Shown: positions 1 to 12,701, counted from the first letter of the stretch. The stretch: 64,000 nucleotides of DNA from Elephas maximus indicus (GCF_024166365.1 NC_064831.1:45819768-45883767); one strand, 5' to 3'. Translations and numbers: made by a program. The notes: generated from the letters alone by a model not told the origin.

Positions 1-379
1 AAAGGATTTGGAGGAACGGAGCGAAAAGAAACAGCTTACTTTTCTGCCATGAATTTTTCAAGTCTCTATAACCTTCCCAGGGAAGCATTAGATAAGAACA
101 GCTGTTTTGCTGGTCCTTGTAAACCCACAAAGGTGTTGGGTAACTGGACAGAACGGACAGAGCCCTGCTGAAGCTAGGTGGGTTTCAGTAGCAAAGGGTA
201 ACCTGCTCCCTCCTTTCCATCAGAACTAACATGAGACCAGAGCAAAGGGACTGGCTAACTCCTCCCCTGGTCCAGGGAGGACTTTGGAGAAGCTATAATG
301 CCATACTCTCTTCTTTTCCTCTCACTGACTGAAAATGTTTTGTTTAAATCTGTAAAAATAATATTATAATACAGCATGA

Positions 380-438
380 AAACCAAAAAAAAAACAAAGC
401 ATGCCTGTTGCCGTCGAGTTGATTCCGACTCATACAGC
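380..438 (-). repeat. AfroSINE 3' fragment
   Basis: This is the reverse complement of the SINE 3' tail (TGTTGCCGTCGAGTTGATTC, preceded by an A-rich CCAAA stretch). It abuts a MIR. Confidence 0.75.
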
Positions 439-620
439 ACAGTGGTTAGGAATAAGGGCTTTGGAGTTAGATACTTGCAGTCAAACCCAGCTCTTGCCAG
501 TTGCCAATCTTGGGGAAGTTACTTACCCTTTTTCACCTATTAAAGGAAATTAACACTTGCTTACTTCACAGTATTGTGAAAAGAAATAAAAGAAATACCG
601 TATATGTATATGATGCATTT
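438..620 (+). repeat. MIR element
   Basis: Starts CAGTGGTTAGGAATAAGGGC, then TGGAGTTAGA, then AACCCAGCTCTTGCCA and a GGGGAAGTTACTTACC core: the tRNA head and core of MIR, strongly diverged. Confidence 0.75.
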
Positions 621-625
621 ATGAC

Positions 626-690
626 ACTAACCACCAAAACCAACCAAACCCGCTGCTACCGAGTCAATTCTAACTCAGTAATTTTACCAA
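626..690 (-). repeat. AfroSINE 3' fragment
   Basis: Reverse complement of the SINE tail (CCAACCAAACCCGCTGCTAC followed by CGAGTCAATTCTAACTCA). Confidence 0.65.
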
Positions 691-783
691 CGTGATTCCT
701 GACTTACTAATCCACACTGCACTTGTCTCTACAATCATCACTGGGTATCATAACTATTTTTCTGTATTCCTAGTTGTATATAC

Positions 784-905
784 CTTATAGTCTGTCACGG
801 GCTCTTGTTCCTGTTGACATTGAGAAAGATAATCCTTCATATCATTCAGTTCATCTTCATGTACCTTTCTGACCATCTGTTGATGTTTCTGAACCTGAAT
901 TGTGC
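784..905 (-). CDS. CCPG1: CCPG1 coding exon 7 (start of luminal coiled coil)
   Basis: Acceptor CATTTTAG and donor TATAAG/GTATAT bound 122 bases: two bases completing Gly240, then 40 codons (residues 241-280). The segment starts TIQVQKHQQMVRKVHEDELN and continues through DMKDYLSQCQQEQEPVTDYK; it is the charged juxtamembrane start of the luminal coiled coil. It matches human (TIQIQKRQQLVRKIHEDEL) closely. It ends in phase 0; the next exon, beginning SLKENL in human, is not found between base 1 and 783 and must lie left of the window. Confidence 0.94.
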
Positions 906-2196
906 CTAAAATGAAAAATTTCATGAGGGGTATATAACACAGACATTGTGATTACCAACGTTCTAAAATATATAATAAAACATTTAACCAGACAGGATCG
1001 TTTTCTTCAAAGTATCAGTATTTCACAGTTGTATAAAAATTCCCACTACAAAATGAATAAGGGGAAACTCAGGCATCACTCAGAGGACGGGAGTGTTAAT
1101 TGTGTCAATCAAGCACACTTAGGCAGGTCACTATCCTTCTGACCAACAAGCAGGCCACCCACATTACCCTAACAAAGAAGACAATCTTGCTATAATGTTT
1201 TTATCCTACTGTGCGCCCCCTGAGTACCTATTAAAGGCACTCCAGGTTTTCTGGGGCGCAGGGGGAGGGCGATCTTTGAAGTAGGTAAGTGTTTCATCCT
1301 CTTCCACAGAAAAACAAACCATGATGTCTATTCACAGACTAGAGTCAACAAGGAACAATGAAAATGAACTTTTTCCTCACCGTATTTTGCCTAAATGATA
1401 GACACTTTCCCATACAAGTCCAAAAAGTACAGCAGGGAAAATAATTGGCTAACTGTAATTATTCACCATTCTGAAAGGCAAATCTTCATGAATTCTGCAA
1501 TGGTTAGGTCTGTACTTATAAATACACTTTAAATTTCAAGTCTTGCTTCACATAGGCCAGCCAGGTTGATACGGCACTTCCTCCTAACCTAAACAGAGGT
1601 GTAGCTGGAAGTACAACTCAAATGGCTATCTCCTGCTCTGACCACAAGCTAACTTCCTACCACTCTGGGCCAACCTGAGCTCAGTGGTAGACAGCGCTAC
1701 TCATTTTTCATGATTCCACACACAGACATCACAACTAGAGTACACACCTGTCCCTACCGCAGCAGTGATAAAGGAATCCTAAACCAACTAGGATTCTCTC
1801 TGTATTTTCACCCTAAAAAAGTTAATTTGCCAAAACATGCTGCGCACATGCCACTACATGCTTCATGCATAAGCACACACACACACAAAAAAAAAAATCC
1901 ACTAATCAAAAATAAGGCAAGATGCATTTGGCAACCTTGTACCTACTGAGTTGCACCACTAGGTAAAGACATCACAGAATTTTGCAACAGAAGGATGTGA
2001 TAGCTTACTATTTCTTACATTACTGCTAAGTTATAGTTCCCAGATTAACAGAAAACTTCTATTTCAAACTACCCACTGGAAAATAACCTAAAACTGCATG
2101 TTGAGATTTGAATTCAAGGAACTATAACATATGCTTGATAACTGCCTTAGTGTGACTTTTTCCTGCATTTTCAGCTACCTAACTGTAAAGTGTTAC

Positions 2197-2584
2197 TGCC
2201 TGTTATGAACAGAATTGTTTCCCCCAAAAAGGTATGTGGAAATCCTAACTCCTGTATCTGTGAATGTGACTTTGTTTAGGGAAACAGGGGTTTTCTTTGA
2301 TGTTATCAGCTGAGTTAACAAGGTCATACCACAGTAAGGTGGGTCCTTATCTCTTCTGAGTGGTGTCTTATAAAATATATCCACAAGCCAAGGAACACAA
2401 AATCTGCCCAGGGCAACTACCAGAAGCTGAAAGAGACAAGTAAGGATCTTCCCCTAGAGTAGACCGAGAGCAGAGTCCTGCTGATGCCCTAAATTACCCT
2501 GAATTCAGGCTTCTAGTCTACAGAACTTCTGTTCTTCAAAGCCACCCACTTGACGGTATCTTGTTATGGCAGTTCCAGGAAACC
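2197..2584 (+). repeat. MaLR-type LTR
   Basis: Begins TGTTATGAACAGAATTGTTT with CCCCC following, as MaLR LTRs do, and ends in the typical CCACCCACTTGACGGTATCT then TGTTATGGCAG. It is a solitary old LTR with no internal retroviral region next to it; an RTE copy begins directly at its right edge. Confidence 0.75.
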
Positions 2585-3118
2585 AAAACACGCACTGCAC
2601 TGGGCAAATCTGCTGCAAAAGACCTCTTTGAAGTGTTAAAAAGCAAAGATGTCACCTTGAAGGCTAAGGTGTGCCTGACCCAATCCATGGTGTTTTCAAT
2701 CACCTCATATGCATCCAAAAGCTGGACAATGAATAAGCAAGACCAGGGAAGAATTCATGCCTTTGAATTATGGTGTTGGCAAAGAATAATGAATATACAA
2801 TGGACTGCCAAAAGAACAAACAAATCTGTCTTTGAAGAAGTACAGCCAGAACGCTCCTTAGAAGCAAGGACAGCGAGATTTCATGGACATGTTATCAGGA
2901 GGGATCAGTCCCTGGAGAAGGACATCATGCTTGGCAAAGTACAGCATCTTCAAAAAAGAGGAAGACCCTCAATGAGATGGATTGACACAGTGGCTGCAAC
3001 AATGGGCTCAAGCATAACAAAGATAATGAGGATGGTGCAGAACCGGGCTGTGTTCTCTTGTGCATAGGGTCACTGTGAGTCGTAACTGACTCCACGGCAC
3101 TTAACAACAGGAAACCAA
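2585..3118 (+). repeat. RTE/BovB-type LINE, 3' end
   Basis: Plus-strand frame at 2561-3067 reads the C-terminal part of the RTE ORF (motifs FEVLKSKDVTLKAKVCLTQS, WQRIMNI, TARFHGHVIRRDQS, KRGRPSMRW). It ends with the RTE 3' tail (GGTCACTGTGAGTCGTAACTGACTCC then ACTTAACAACAG). It is 5' truncated and is not a host gene. Confidence 0.9.
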
Positions 3119-3367
3119 GGCAACCCAAAGCTCAACGCTGGGCCTCCTGGTCGTGTCTACAAACTCCACCTACCCTTACTGCGTTAACCCACAGTCATGG
3201 CTTCTGCTATCACTCTTCTAAACTGCTCATCTATAATCTCCACCTTTCAGCGGAGTGTCCAGTCAATACATACAGCTCCTGAAAATCAAAATTCAGCTCC
3301 TGCCCTAAACCATTAAAATAAAGATGGATAGAAACAGATCAAACTAAGCTCACCACCTATTTACATA

Positions 3368-3510
3368 AGACCTATGGCTGCTAACCAAAAGGTCGGCAGT
3401 TTGAATCCACCAGCCCAGCTGCTTCTTAGAAACCCTATGGGGCAGTTCTACTCTGTCCTGTAGATTCACTACGAGTTGGAATCAACTCAAGGGCAAAGGG
3501 TCTAGTAAAA
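3368..3510 (+). repeat. AfroSINE
   Basis: CTATGGCTGCTAACCAAAAG, B box GTTTGAATCCACC, then CTATGGGGCAGTTCTACTCT; 5' truncated. Confidence 0.85.
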
Positions 3511-3559
3511 TCCTTCCCTAGTATCTTCCCCAACCGCAAAATTAAAGCAGCTAGCACAC

Positions 3560-4130
3560 TGCCTGGATTTAATAAACAAACCACTAATATCCCAAGTATT
3601 CAGCCTCAAAGTCATTTTCCATTATTTCTTCAGTGTCCCATCTTTCAAACTTCTATTTCTACCGTCACTATAGTTGCTAAGGCCCTTGTCACCAAATATC
3701 TGGATTACAAAACCTCCTAGCTGACTATTCTAGTTTTTCCCATACCACTTACCTTTCTGTTCTTCCTTCACTTTTCCTCTAAAAACCAAACTGTCCTACC
3801 CCGATTCCAAGACGTTTTATAATATACCAACATCCCACCTATTCTAACCTTATATTCTAGTTCCTAAATACTCATTTTGCTGTAGTCCAGCCAGTCTTTT
3901 TACTGTTCCCAAATCCAGCAAGTTTACCTTTTCCTTAGGTTAACAGGTTCTCTGTTGCTAGAATGTTCCACCTTCCTTTCTGCCTATCATAAGCTTACTT
4001 AGACTAAAAAACCAGTAAAAGATTCATAAAATTCTACCACCTCCAGTTAGTGTGTCCTTTGGGCTATAATTCCTGTCTGTGGCACGTAATATAGCATATT
4101 CTTATGCCATCTGCTCCGGATCAGGGCAGC
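3560..4130 (+). repeat. L2 LINE, decayed
   Basis: Pyrimidine-rich sequence with L2 3'-region phrases such as CACTATAGTTGCTAAGG, CTGGATTACAAAACCTCCTA and GAATGTTCCACCTTCC. Strongly diverged, so the limits are approximate. Confidence 0.5.
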
Positions 4131-4457
4131 CTGTCACTACTTAAAGCAACTCAATGAGAAGATACAATCAACGGAATTCCACTGATTACTTAGAATATGG
4201 GCAGTCTATAATTAAAGAGTAAAAGGGAAGACAGATGCTGTACACATTAAGTTTTTTTTAAACTTTTCATACCATACTTGGTTTTAAATATTCATCTACT
4301 AAGTTAAAAATCTGAGTTACTTCTGTACTTGCTCACGATTAGCCAGCCTTATACCCTGTGAGCTGGCATGAGCCACCACCTCCGCAATGATAATCCTAAA
4401 GGATTAGGCAACTTTCTATGTCACCAGTTGTTACTGACTTAGTATTTATGACTCCTT

Positions 4458-4522
4458 ATATAGGGTCGCTATGAGTCGGAATCGACTTGACAGCACTGGG
4501 TTGGGTTTGGTTTTGGTTTATT
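4458..4522 (+). repeat. AfroSINE 3' tail
   Basis: TATAGGGTCGCTATGAGTCG then GACTTGACAGCACTGGGTTGG; only the tail is present. Confidence 0.75.
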
Positions 4523-4532
4523 GTTAACATAA

Positions 4533-4730
4533 GGAGCCCTGGTGGTGAAGCGGTTAAGCACTCAGCTGCTAACCAAAAGGCCAGTGGTTTGAACCATCCG
4601 CTCCATGGGAGAAAGATGCGGCAGTCTGCTTCCATAAAGATTTACAGCCTTAGAAACCCTATGGGGCAGGTCTACTCTGTCCTATCGGGTCACTTTGAGT
4701 CAGAAGTGACTCAACGGTAACGGCTTTGGG
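4533..4730 (+). repeat. AfroSINE, long subtype
   Basis: Near-complete copy starting AGCCCTGGTGGTGAAGCGG, with the extra GGGAGAAAGATGCGGCAGTC segment that marks a longer subtype, and a standard 3' tail. Confidence 0.88.
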
Positions 4731-4739
4731 AAAAGGTAC

Positions 4740-7030
4740 CATAGAGTGTCCCTAAAGTAAAAGTTTACACAGTAATCATATGTGGCATTGATGAACTACT
4801 ATACCTCAGCTTCCAGTGGTCAGCATCTCTCTTTCAGAAGCCCCTTCAGAGCCTGAAGCAGCGCCGAGCACCTGGAGTACACCTTACTATGCTCAGTTGT
4901 GCTGGTTCTCACTCCTCCCAGTTTAGACACACTGCTCCAAATGTGTCTGGAGTCAAGACTGGTAAATGTGCTGAATGACTCACTTAGGTAGTATGTTTTT
5001 GTTAAATTATAAGGCAAATAACTGATTATGGAGCGCAACGAAGATGAGAAATTCAAACCAGTTTTGTAATCAACCCCAAAGAGTTCTTAAAACGTTGCTA
5101 TTAATGCCATAACTAAGAAAAAAAAACCTGTGATATCCTTTAAGTAGTGACTTTGAAAAGCTAGCAGCCATTCAGTTTTGTGTGTTTATTAAACCAACCT
5201 CGTGACTAGACAGACCTATTTAATACTACCTCACACAAGCTTTTCTCATTTTGAAAAAGCTAACGCAAAAAAAAGCATATGGAAAGGTTCTATTAAATAT
5301 AATCATTAAAGTAAATTTCACAAGTAACCAAAATCCTTGACTAAGAGGGAAATAACTTTTCAACTTTCAAAGCAATTCTCTCTACATCAATCTTTCTACA
5401 AAATACTCAAGGGCCATGCGACTGGTGAGGTTTTCAGGGCAGGTGAGTTGGGTTAATGTTAAAGTCACTATCCAATTTTTTTAGTAAGAAAAAAAGATTA
5501 AGACCTTCTCCTTTGTTACCTCCATGTTTACCTGTGGGGGGAAAAATCATACTCAAAAGACATACTGATGTATTTGCTCCAGCTGAAGACAGTAAACAAA
5601 ATTAAACATATATTTCAAATCAAATCTCATTACAATAAACTTCAAGGGAAGATACAAATTGTAGCATCTCAGTAGAAATTCAAGTAGGAATTTACCGGGT
5701 GTCTAAATAGTTATATTAATATAAACTTATATACAAACAGAAATACATTTTACTGACCCTAAACTAAGCAAGTATTGACTACCTTTACAAAGTTTATTCT
5801 AACATCACAGATGTTGAAATTAAATGTCTTTTCCACCCATCAACACAGGGTACCTGTCATTCTTCAATCTTTGCATTCATATTTTTGCAGTAACTGGTCA
5901 TGCTACAGAAACTTGTGTGTGCCTCCAACAAAGAGGGTAAGCCAAGAGGCTGTACACTCGACGTGACTCTCACAAACAGAAACCATCAAAGGAACTGCTT
6001 AGTGCCACCACAATGAAGGAAGGATCTGGCTTGCTCAGCCCTTTTATCCCACGGCCTAGGGTACTCCCTGCACAGAGCAGGTGGGCAATAAAAAGATAGA
6101 GAGATGCTGAATGAAACACTACCAGGGTTCCCAATGGATACATTATTTATAGTACAGCTATCTATACAGTGTAAAAACATAAGAGCACCCATGTAACTGC
6201 TAATCTATAAATCAGTAAAAGCAAAGTTGATTAACTTAATTTTACGTATCTAATTACATACAGAATTGTATCACAACTGGCCCTTTACTGAAGACACGTC
6301 TCTCTCTTTGTTAGCAAAACCAATTTTGTTGCAAGAAGTAGCAAGAAAGGAATATTCAGAAAACCAAACTGTAGATTACGCAGACAAAAAAACCTAAAAA
6401 AAGTTAATACAAAGCAAACTAAAATTTGCGAAGTTAAACAAAACCTTAGACTATTTCTTTTTAGTGTTTTCCCCCCCCAAAAAATCCCAAACAGAGCAAA
6501 AAGTGTGAGTGTTCAGCTCTCAAACACTTCTGTCTTTGTTCAAATACAGACCTTAAATACGAAATTCAACAGGGAGGCTCTTAAGTAAAAGTAACACCAC
6601 ATGGAATTCCTTCTTTTTCTCACCCAAGAGACTTTTAAGAATTTGAATTAGTGAGATAATCAATCTACAGAAACACTAACAGCTGTAATACTGAGCAAAC
6701 TGTGAGGCTAAACTACAAGCAAACGAATTAATGCACATGAATCATGGAAGAGCAATGAATGTCAGAAAACACGATGCTTTCGTGAAACCTGAAAGTAGAA
6801 GTAATAAAGACTAATTATTGTGACATTTCAAATGTAATTATTTCAACTGGAATTTAATTAACGGTAATCCTCCTAATTTTAAAGATGGTGTGGTTAGTTT
6901 GTGGTTCTAAATTAAATGATTTCCCTTGTGGTGAGCATTTCAGATTTTTAATCTTCCATCTTATTTTTTAAAAAGCCGTAAACACACGTAAAATAATCCT
7001 TATGTTTCTTAAATAAATAACTACTGCATC
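4740..7030. other. CCPG1 intron 6, mostly unique sequence
   Basis: AT-rich intronic sequence. No exon, recognisable young repeat or RNA gene was seen here. Confidence 0.6.
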
Positions 7031-7039
7031 ATGTAAATG

Positions 7040-7165
7040 AAGATAGTCTTGGGAGACAGGCAGCACAATCCCCATTTTCCTGTGAGAAAACGAAAGCTCA
7101 AACAAGCTGAAAGTGTCCCAAGATCATATACTAATGATGGCACTGAAAACAATCCCAGAATTCCT
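7040..7165 (-). repeat. MIR element
   Basis: CCCCATTTTCCTGTGAGAAA then CTCAAACAAGCTGAAAGTGT and CCCAAGATCATATA read as the reverse complement of a diverged MIR core. Confidence 0.6.
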
Positions 7166-7168
7166 CAC

Positions 7169-7230
7169 TCAGAGGCGTCTACATGGGGGTCACTAGGAGT
7201 CAGAACTGATTCGACAGCACACAACAACGG
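7169..7230 (+). repeat. AfroSINE or RTE 3' tail
   Basis: GGGGGTCACTAGGAGTCAGA then CTGATTCGACAGCACACAACAAC. The ACAACAACG ending fits either an RTE tail or a SINE tail, since the two share this sequence. Confidence 0.65.
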
Positions 7231-7306
7231 GCTTCCGTACTACGCTGCCGGTTTATGTGTAACAAATGTTCAAGTACTTACCATAAAAAAAAAAAAAAGT
7301 ACTTAC

Positions 7307-7561
7307 CATAGAAATGTCCAAATCCCATGCTGACTGCAATCACCAAAGCAAGTATAACACATTTATTAAGACCACTACTGAACTGGTGCTTATGCAAGTT
7401 CTCCTTGGAAGGGTCAGTTTCTTGTTCAGGAGGCAGCCGCTCTTCAGATTCTGAGCTAGAAACAGTCTTCTTCCTAGCTCGGCGCCGTCTAAAAGCAGGA
7501 CTGGGCTGATGACCTGTTTCATCACTACTTGATTCATCGTCGCTAGGTTGAGATGGAAAAA
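7307..7561 (-). CDS. CCPG1: CCPG1 coding exon 6 (transmembrane segment)
   Basis: Acceptor TTTAAAATAG and donor TATG/GTAAGT bound 255 bases encoding residues 156-239 plus one base of Gly240. In order: an acidic Ser/Asp patch ([13 protein letters not shown]), a basic cluster (FRRRRARKK, about residues 177-186), an acidic linker ([16 protein letters not shown]), and a hydrophobic span from Cys222 to Gly236 ([13 protein letters not shown]), the single transmembrane helix of CCPG1 that puts residues before it in the cytosol and those after it in the ER lumen. The donor sequence is duplicated 25 bases further into the intron (see findings). Confidence 0.96.
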
Positions 7562-10340
7562 CTATTTTAAAAAGAAAAACGTAGGTATTTAAGTACTAAA
7601 ATTTTTAGAAAAGCATAAATGATTTAGAATTAACGACGATCCCTACATACCTTTTTATATGAGACAGCCCAAAACAAAGACAAAACACCACAAAAACACA
7701 AATATTCAAGTTTATCAACACAAAGCCAAAACCAAAGATTTCAACTGTGATACACAACAATCTCGCTTTTGAGGGTCTATCTACATTTTTTTGTTTTGTT
7801 TTGTTTTTGTAGTTTACACCATTAGAGAAACAATCATTCATTCTTGTAGCCTATTAAACTTCATTGCTAGTAAGCCATAAATAAGTACTATTTCCAGAAG
7901 GAAAAAAAAACTGTCTTTCAATTTCAAACAGAGGTAATTTAAACTCAACTGTTTAGGAAAGTATACAAGCAATTTCTGTGACTCACAAAGAACAATAAAT
8001 ATCAGAAGTCATCCTTGGCTTTATCTGTTCCTAGTTCCGTTTCCGTCCTACTAGCCCACGATCAAAGTTCAGGATGCTGTAAGTGTAACACAGGTTTCCA
8101 GAAGTCAGATGAGCCCTTCCCTTCGACTGCCACTCTTACTAGACGGTTATCAGTTTTACCCTCTAGTAAACATGTCAGCATGAGGAAGTGACACAACAGC
8201 TTTCCCAACAGTCAGGACTAGTCTGGCGCTGCTGCTTTATGAAAAGAACGGCAAAGAATAACAAATCGGAAAAAAAAAAAAATCCCACAAGAAATCTCAA
8301 GTCTTGGGAACATATCTGCTGGAAAAATCACCATTTTTTCAAATGCGTTATTTAACACTGCTCCGTATCAACAAGCTGTTGACAGAGAAGATCAGATCAC
8401 TCCATAGTGATTTCCACAGACCAGTTAAAAGAAAAAGCAGTAAACTTAAGGACAAACTGTGAACTTGAGTTTGATGCAAAGAGCTCCAAAACAGCAAACA
8501 TTCATGCCTCAAAAAAGCAAGACAGTTTTTCAGAACCCAGGATATCCATGCCACAGGAAAGCTGGTGATACGGATTAGGCGATGCTTTTTAAAGTTGACT
8601 CACGGAGGATTCAGGTAACTTTCACGCTCACAACAACAAACACAAAGACAGAGGCACGACTGAACTGACGAATATTCCTAACATTCAGTAATACAGATGC
8701 CTCTGAGAGGCTTTTGGTCGTGACCCTTTGCCCATCATGTTTATCTGGTTATTCTTGATCACTAGTTTTTCCAAGATGCCATCACCTCAGCTGTGAGCTT
8801 ACATTTCTTGGACAAAGAGAAAGAAAGGAAGACTTAAACAAAGCACGACAGAGTACAAAGGCATTCAAGATCATAGCTGGAGTATTTCAGTCAGACTTTC
8901 TGACATAGATAGGCAAATGTAAAAACAGTCAATATTCTTTACAGTTTCAACTCTACATTTACACACCACCTTCATTATGTAAGTCAACAAACCAGTCTAA
9001 CCCATATTAATAAGCTCACATCTTACATAATGCTTCCATCTTTTTTTAACCCATACATATGATAGCCAAAGTATTTTTGTTTAAACTTCTTTTAAAGCTT
9101 AATTTGGCCCACAGTCCAAGATGCAAGCAATGCAAAAGGCATGCACTAAGCTTAGCCAGGTTTTTTAAAAGATGAGTTCTGAACACCTGTTTCGAGTATC
9201 ACAGATGACGACAGGTATCTTAAAAGCACTAACACAGTACATGTGACTAGGCACATTCAGCTCTAGAGAAGCTGGTCAGATTTAGTCACACCACCTTGGG
9301 AAGCGAGTTGGCTAGGAACATGGTGTTTCAGCTGATCATCCCATCCCCTTATGCATTCAGGAATCTTCCACAGCTTCTCCCACCACCTTTCTTTTGTGAA
9401 TAAACAGGAAAAAAGATGTATAAAGCTTCATTATAAAGAATAAAAAGGAAAAAAATAATCGACAATACTCTTTTAAATATAACTTATCATTGTTATCTGT
9501 GCTACACCAAAATCTAGTAATAATGCCTTTTTATTAACATATTCAATACAAACTTTTCTACAACTACCAATTCTGCTCTCTCAGAGGAGGGGATCACTAC
9601 AGGAGGGAGGAGGCAGTGTTCTTAACCCCGCAAACTGTACACGGCCACAGAACGTAATTTACCAGATAAAGCAGAAATCCTACAGATGGACAAGGAAGGG
9701 AGAGGAAAGAACAAAGTGACTAAGCAATGGGTAGCGTGAAATTCCGAAACACCAAAAGGTAAAACAGGGGAAAGGGGAAGAAAACAAAAACTATCAGCAA
9801 CTGGCATACGCAGTATTTTCAACATAGCCCAACATTTCATCTTTGATTATTTTTTTTTAACATTTTGTTTGTTGAAACAATTCTTAGGGAGGGATAAAAA
9901 TATATCTAAAAAAAAACTCCTCTTAACTGCATTTCCGAAATTCCTTAGGAAGTCCTAGTTCACAAAGGAGATAAAAACGAGAATGGGCTTGAGTGTCCCG
10001 AGTGCCTACAAAATCAACAGTGTGTAATGTCAGTTTCCTGAATGTCTGCTTGGCCCCTTTTGTACTTCTCTTGCTACGATTTGACTACCTTTTCTGGCCC
10101 ATAAATAGTCTCAAATTAAACTAGCACCTGCAGTCTTTTTAAAAAAAAGGACTACTTGAATATACAGCACAAATTCTGAATTGAAAAATAATAAAATGTG
10201 ATGACCATCAATGATTCTAAAATCAATTACATTAAGCCCTCATAAATATATGTACTATGTATGCTACTATGGCCAGGGCTGAAGTTTACCTCTGACCACG
10301 AAGAATTCCAGATGATATGCGAATAAAATGTTTTAAAGTT
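7562..10340. other. CCPG1 intron 5, no recognised repeat
   Basis: Mostly unique AT-rich intron. Contains short A- and T-runs (for example 8270-8283) but no exon, young SINE or LINE that could be recognised. Confidence 0.55.
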
Positions 10341-10344
10341 TTTG

Positions 10345-10518
10345 GTAACAGACAAACTAACCAAACTAAACTCTTTGCCACTGAGTTGATTCCAACTCAT
10401 AGAGACCCTATAGGACACAGCAGAACTGCCCCATAGGATTGACAAGGAGTGGCTGGTGGATTCAAACTATCAACCTTTTGGTTAGCAGCCAAGCTCTTAA
10501 CCACTGCGTCAACAGCTG
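10345..10518 (-). repeat. AfroSINE
   Basis: Reverse complement of a near-complete copy, from CCAAACTAAACTCTTTGCCA to GCTCTTAACCACTGCGTC. Confidence 0.88.
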
Positions 10519-11039
10519 GGGGGAAAAACTGGTCATTAAATGAGAGAGGTAAAAATCTCTACTTAATATTTTAAGCTTAAACTGGAATGACAGGAACTCA
10601 AACTTGTCTGATTCTAGCTGCCAAACATAAATAGTAAAGAACAATAAACGTTAAGAAAAGTATCTGAAATTTCTACCAGCAGATACTAGATGTTCCTATG
10701 TCTTCATCAAATTAAGAAATTCTTGGACTCCTTAACAGTTTTTCGAGATGTCTCGCCCATAATTCGCCCTCACATTACAATTGTGGGTTAGTAGCTGTGG
10801 GTCAATTATAGGTTTGTATCTTATGAAATTTTCCAGCAACTTTATTTATATATTTAATATCTGAATATTTTATCAACTAGGAAGGTATTACATATTCCTA
10901 AAACCCAGCTGAAGAATTGTGGAAAGTAATTAGCTCAGCAACTTTAACCTTCAGATGATTCTGTCTGAACAACGGGCATTAACCGCATTAGAGTGTGACT
11001 TATAAAGGGTACGCTTCCATAACAACCTAAAATGAAAGA

Positions 11040-11145
11040 TCCAGAGGTCGGGGGCTTTGGGCTACTGCTCTGCAGCCAGCTCCTTCAGCCTTGTTTGGCA
11101 CACAGTAGGTACTCAATAAATGTTTGTTGAATGACTAAATACTGA
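11040..11145 (+). repeat. L2 3' end
   Basis: Ends CACACAGTAGGTACTCAATA then AATGTTTGTTGAATGA, the classic L2 3' terminus. Confidence 0.7.
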
Positions 11146-11561
11146 GTGGCTCTAACAGACTTCAATGACAATGTTCACCATTTCTATAATACAAATTTTG
11201 TACTACTGTAAGCAAAAATCTTAACTTTCTCCTTTTAGGTATAATGGCTCCATCTCTCACATGTCTAAGGTTCTAAAAAATAGCAAATGCATTTTGAATC
11301 ATCTGAAACATCAAGAGATCTCCTTAAAGACGTATTTTTGTCCTTTATTTATGATTGTGTTTATTGTTAGAGCAAAGGACTGATGTACTCTAGGCCACAG
11401 AGTCTAAGAAATCACTTGATAAAACAGATTTTACAAAAAAAATTGTGTTTTATCCAAAAATATCCAAACTTGAGGTTCAGGGTTAGAAAACAAGCCATCC
11501 TATAATATGTGGCTCGAGAAGTCCGTGAGTGTCTTATCAGTGTACTCTATACAGTTCTTAC

Positions 11562-11766
11562 CAATTTCTGGCTGACAGAAGGTATACTGGCTGCTCGAAG
11601 AAGAACCCATGTTAAAGTCTTCTGGGCTCTGTGTTTCTTCAACAATTATAGCTTCTTCTTGAGTTCCAATTTCTTCTAACTTAGGTGGCTCAAGGGTAAC
11701 AATATCAGAATCATCACTGACAGTTCCAAAATAGACATTGTCTTCAGGTGACTTCTCTTCCTCTGC
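11562..11766 (-). CDS. CCPG1: CCPG1 coding exon 5 (FIR2 region)
   Basis: Acceptor ATTCTTCTTCAG and donor ATTG/GTAAGA bound 205 bases encoding residues 87-154 plus one base of codon 155. SDIVTL at residues 106-111 is the second FIP200-interacting motif (FIR2) and is unchanged from human. It is followed by EPPKLEEIG, then a Ser-rich run ([15 protein letters not shown]). The exon ends in phase 1; the split Val155 is completed by exon 6. The FIR motifs bind the FIP200 claw and link the ER to the autophagy initiation complex (known for the family). Confidence 0.95.
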
Positions 11767-11867
11767 CTGAAGAAGAATTTTAATTTTAGAGACAGTAAAC
11801 CCAACAATTATCTAAGGGCCTTGTATTTTCTACACAGCTCAAGGTGTTATGACAGTTTGAGGTCAAC

Positions 11868-12043
11868 ATACCAAAAAACCAAAACCAAACCTGTTGCCAT
11901 CGAGTCGATTCCAACGTATAGCAACCCTAAAGGACAGGGTAGAACTGCCCCATACAGTTTCCAACGAGCGCCTGGTGGATTCAAACTGCTGGTCCTTTGG
12001 TTAGCAGCTGTAGCTCTTAACCGCTACACCACCAGGGTTTCTG
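11868..12043 (-). repeat. AfroSINE
   Basis: Full-length reverse-oriented copy, from CCAAAACCAAACCTGTTGCC to CCGCTACACCACCAGGGTTT, in intron 4 about 100 bases upstream of exon 5. Confidence 0.92.
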
Positions 12044-12701
12044 GGATCAACACCACCAAATCCCTTGGCAGCTCCACAAATCAGACCAGGCTGGACATTT
12101 TCCTAGACAGATGCAGAAACTGAGCAGCCCACCATTGCTCCCCACCAACTACAGAAAAGAGAGAGTTCTATTTCTCTCACCAGTTTCAAGGGTTTATATA
12201 AGCGTAACTCTGCAGTCAGGGAACCCATAAAGACTGATGAAATCTTTCTGATTATATACGTAATAAACTCCGACAGCTCCACCATGTAAAGATCATCTGG
12301 CTACCCAGTTTTATCAAGAAGTAAAATCCCAAAGGCCAAGATTCATTTTGTTCTCAAATTGAAAAACTAACCTTCATTTTAGATATGAACCCTAATAGCT
12401 TAATATCCCAATGTAACTCAAGAATGTAACCTTCCTCCAAAAAAAATTAGAGATTAAAAGAAGAGTTCTTTAACACGTTACCAAGACATCACTTCTAAAT
12501 CAAAATATGTCTCATTTAATCTGTAGTCAAAATAAAAGCTTACTTTAACCTTAAAACTGACCAATCTGTGGAATCTCGAACTTTTCAAAGTTGCTTATAA
12601 TCCAAAAAGGAATAGAAAGCACATCTAGAAACGAACACTTTGCATGTATTACCTAAGGAATGCTGTTTATCACATATCCACAGAGTAAAACGTAAGCTTA
12701 C

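Noticed and set aside
1..783. Search for the next CCPG1 exon
   Set aside because: Nothing resembling the following coiled-coil exon was found; the stretch holds SINE and MIR pieces.
2561..3067. 168-codon plus-strand open frame
   Set aside because: It encodes the C-terminal part of the RTE polymerase and sits in a 5'-truncated RTE copy.
7327..7509. Plus-strand frame over CCPG1 exon 6
   Set aside because: Antisense shadow of a real coding exon.
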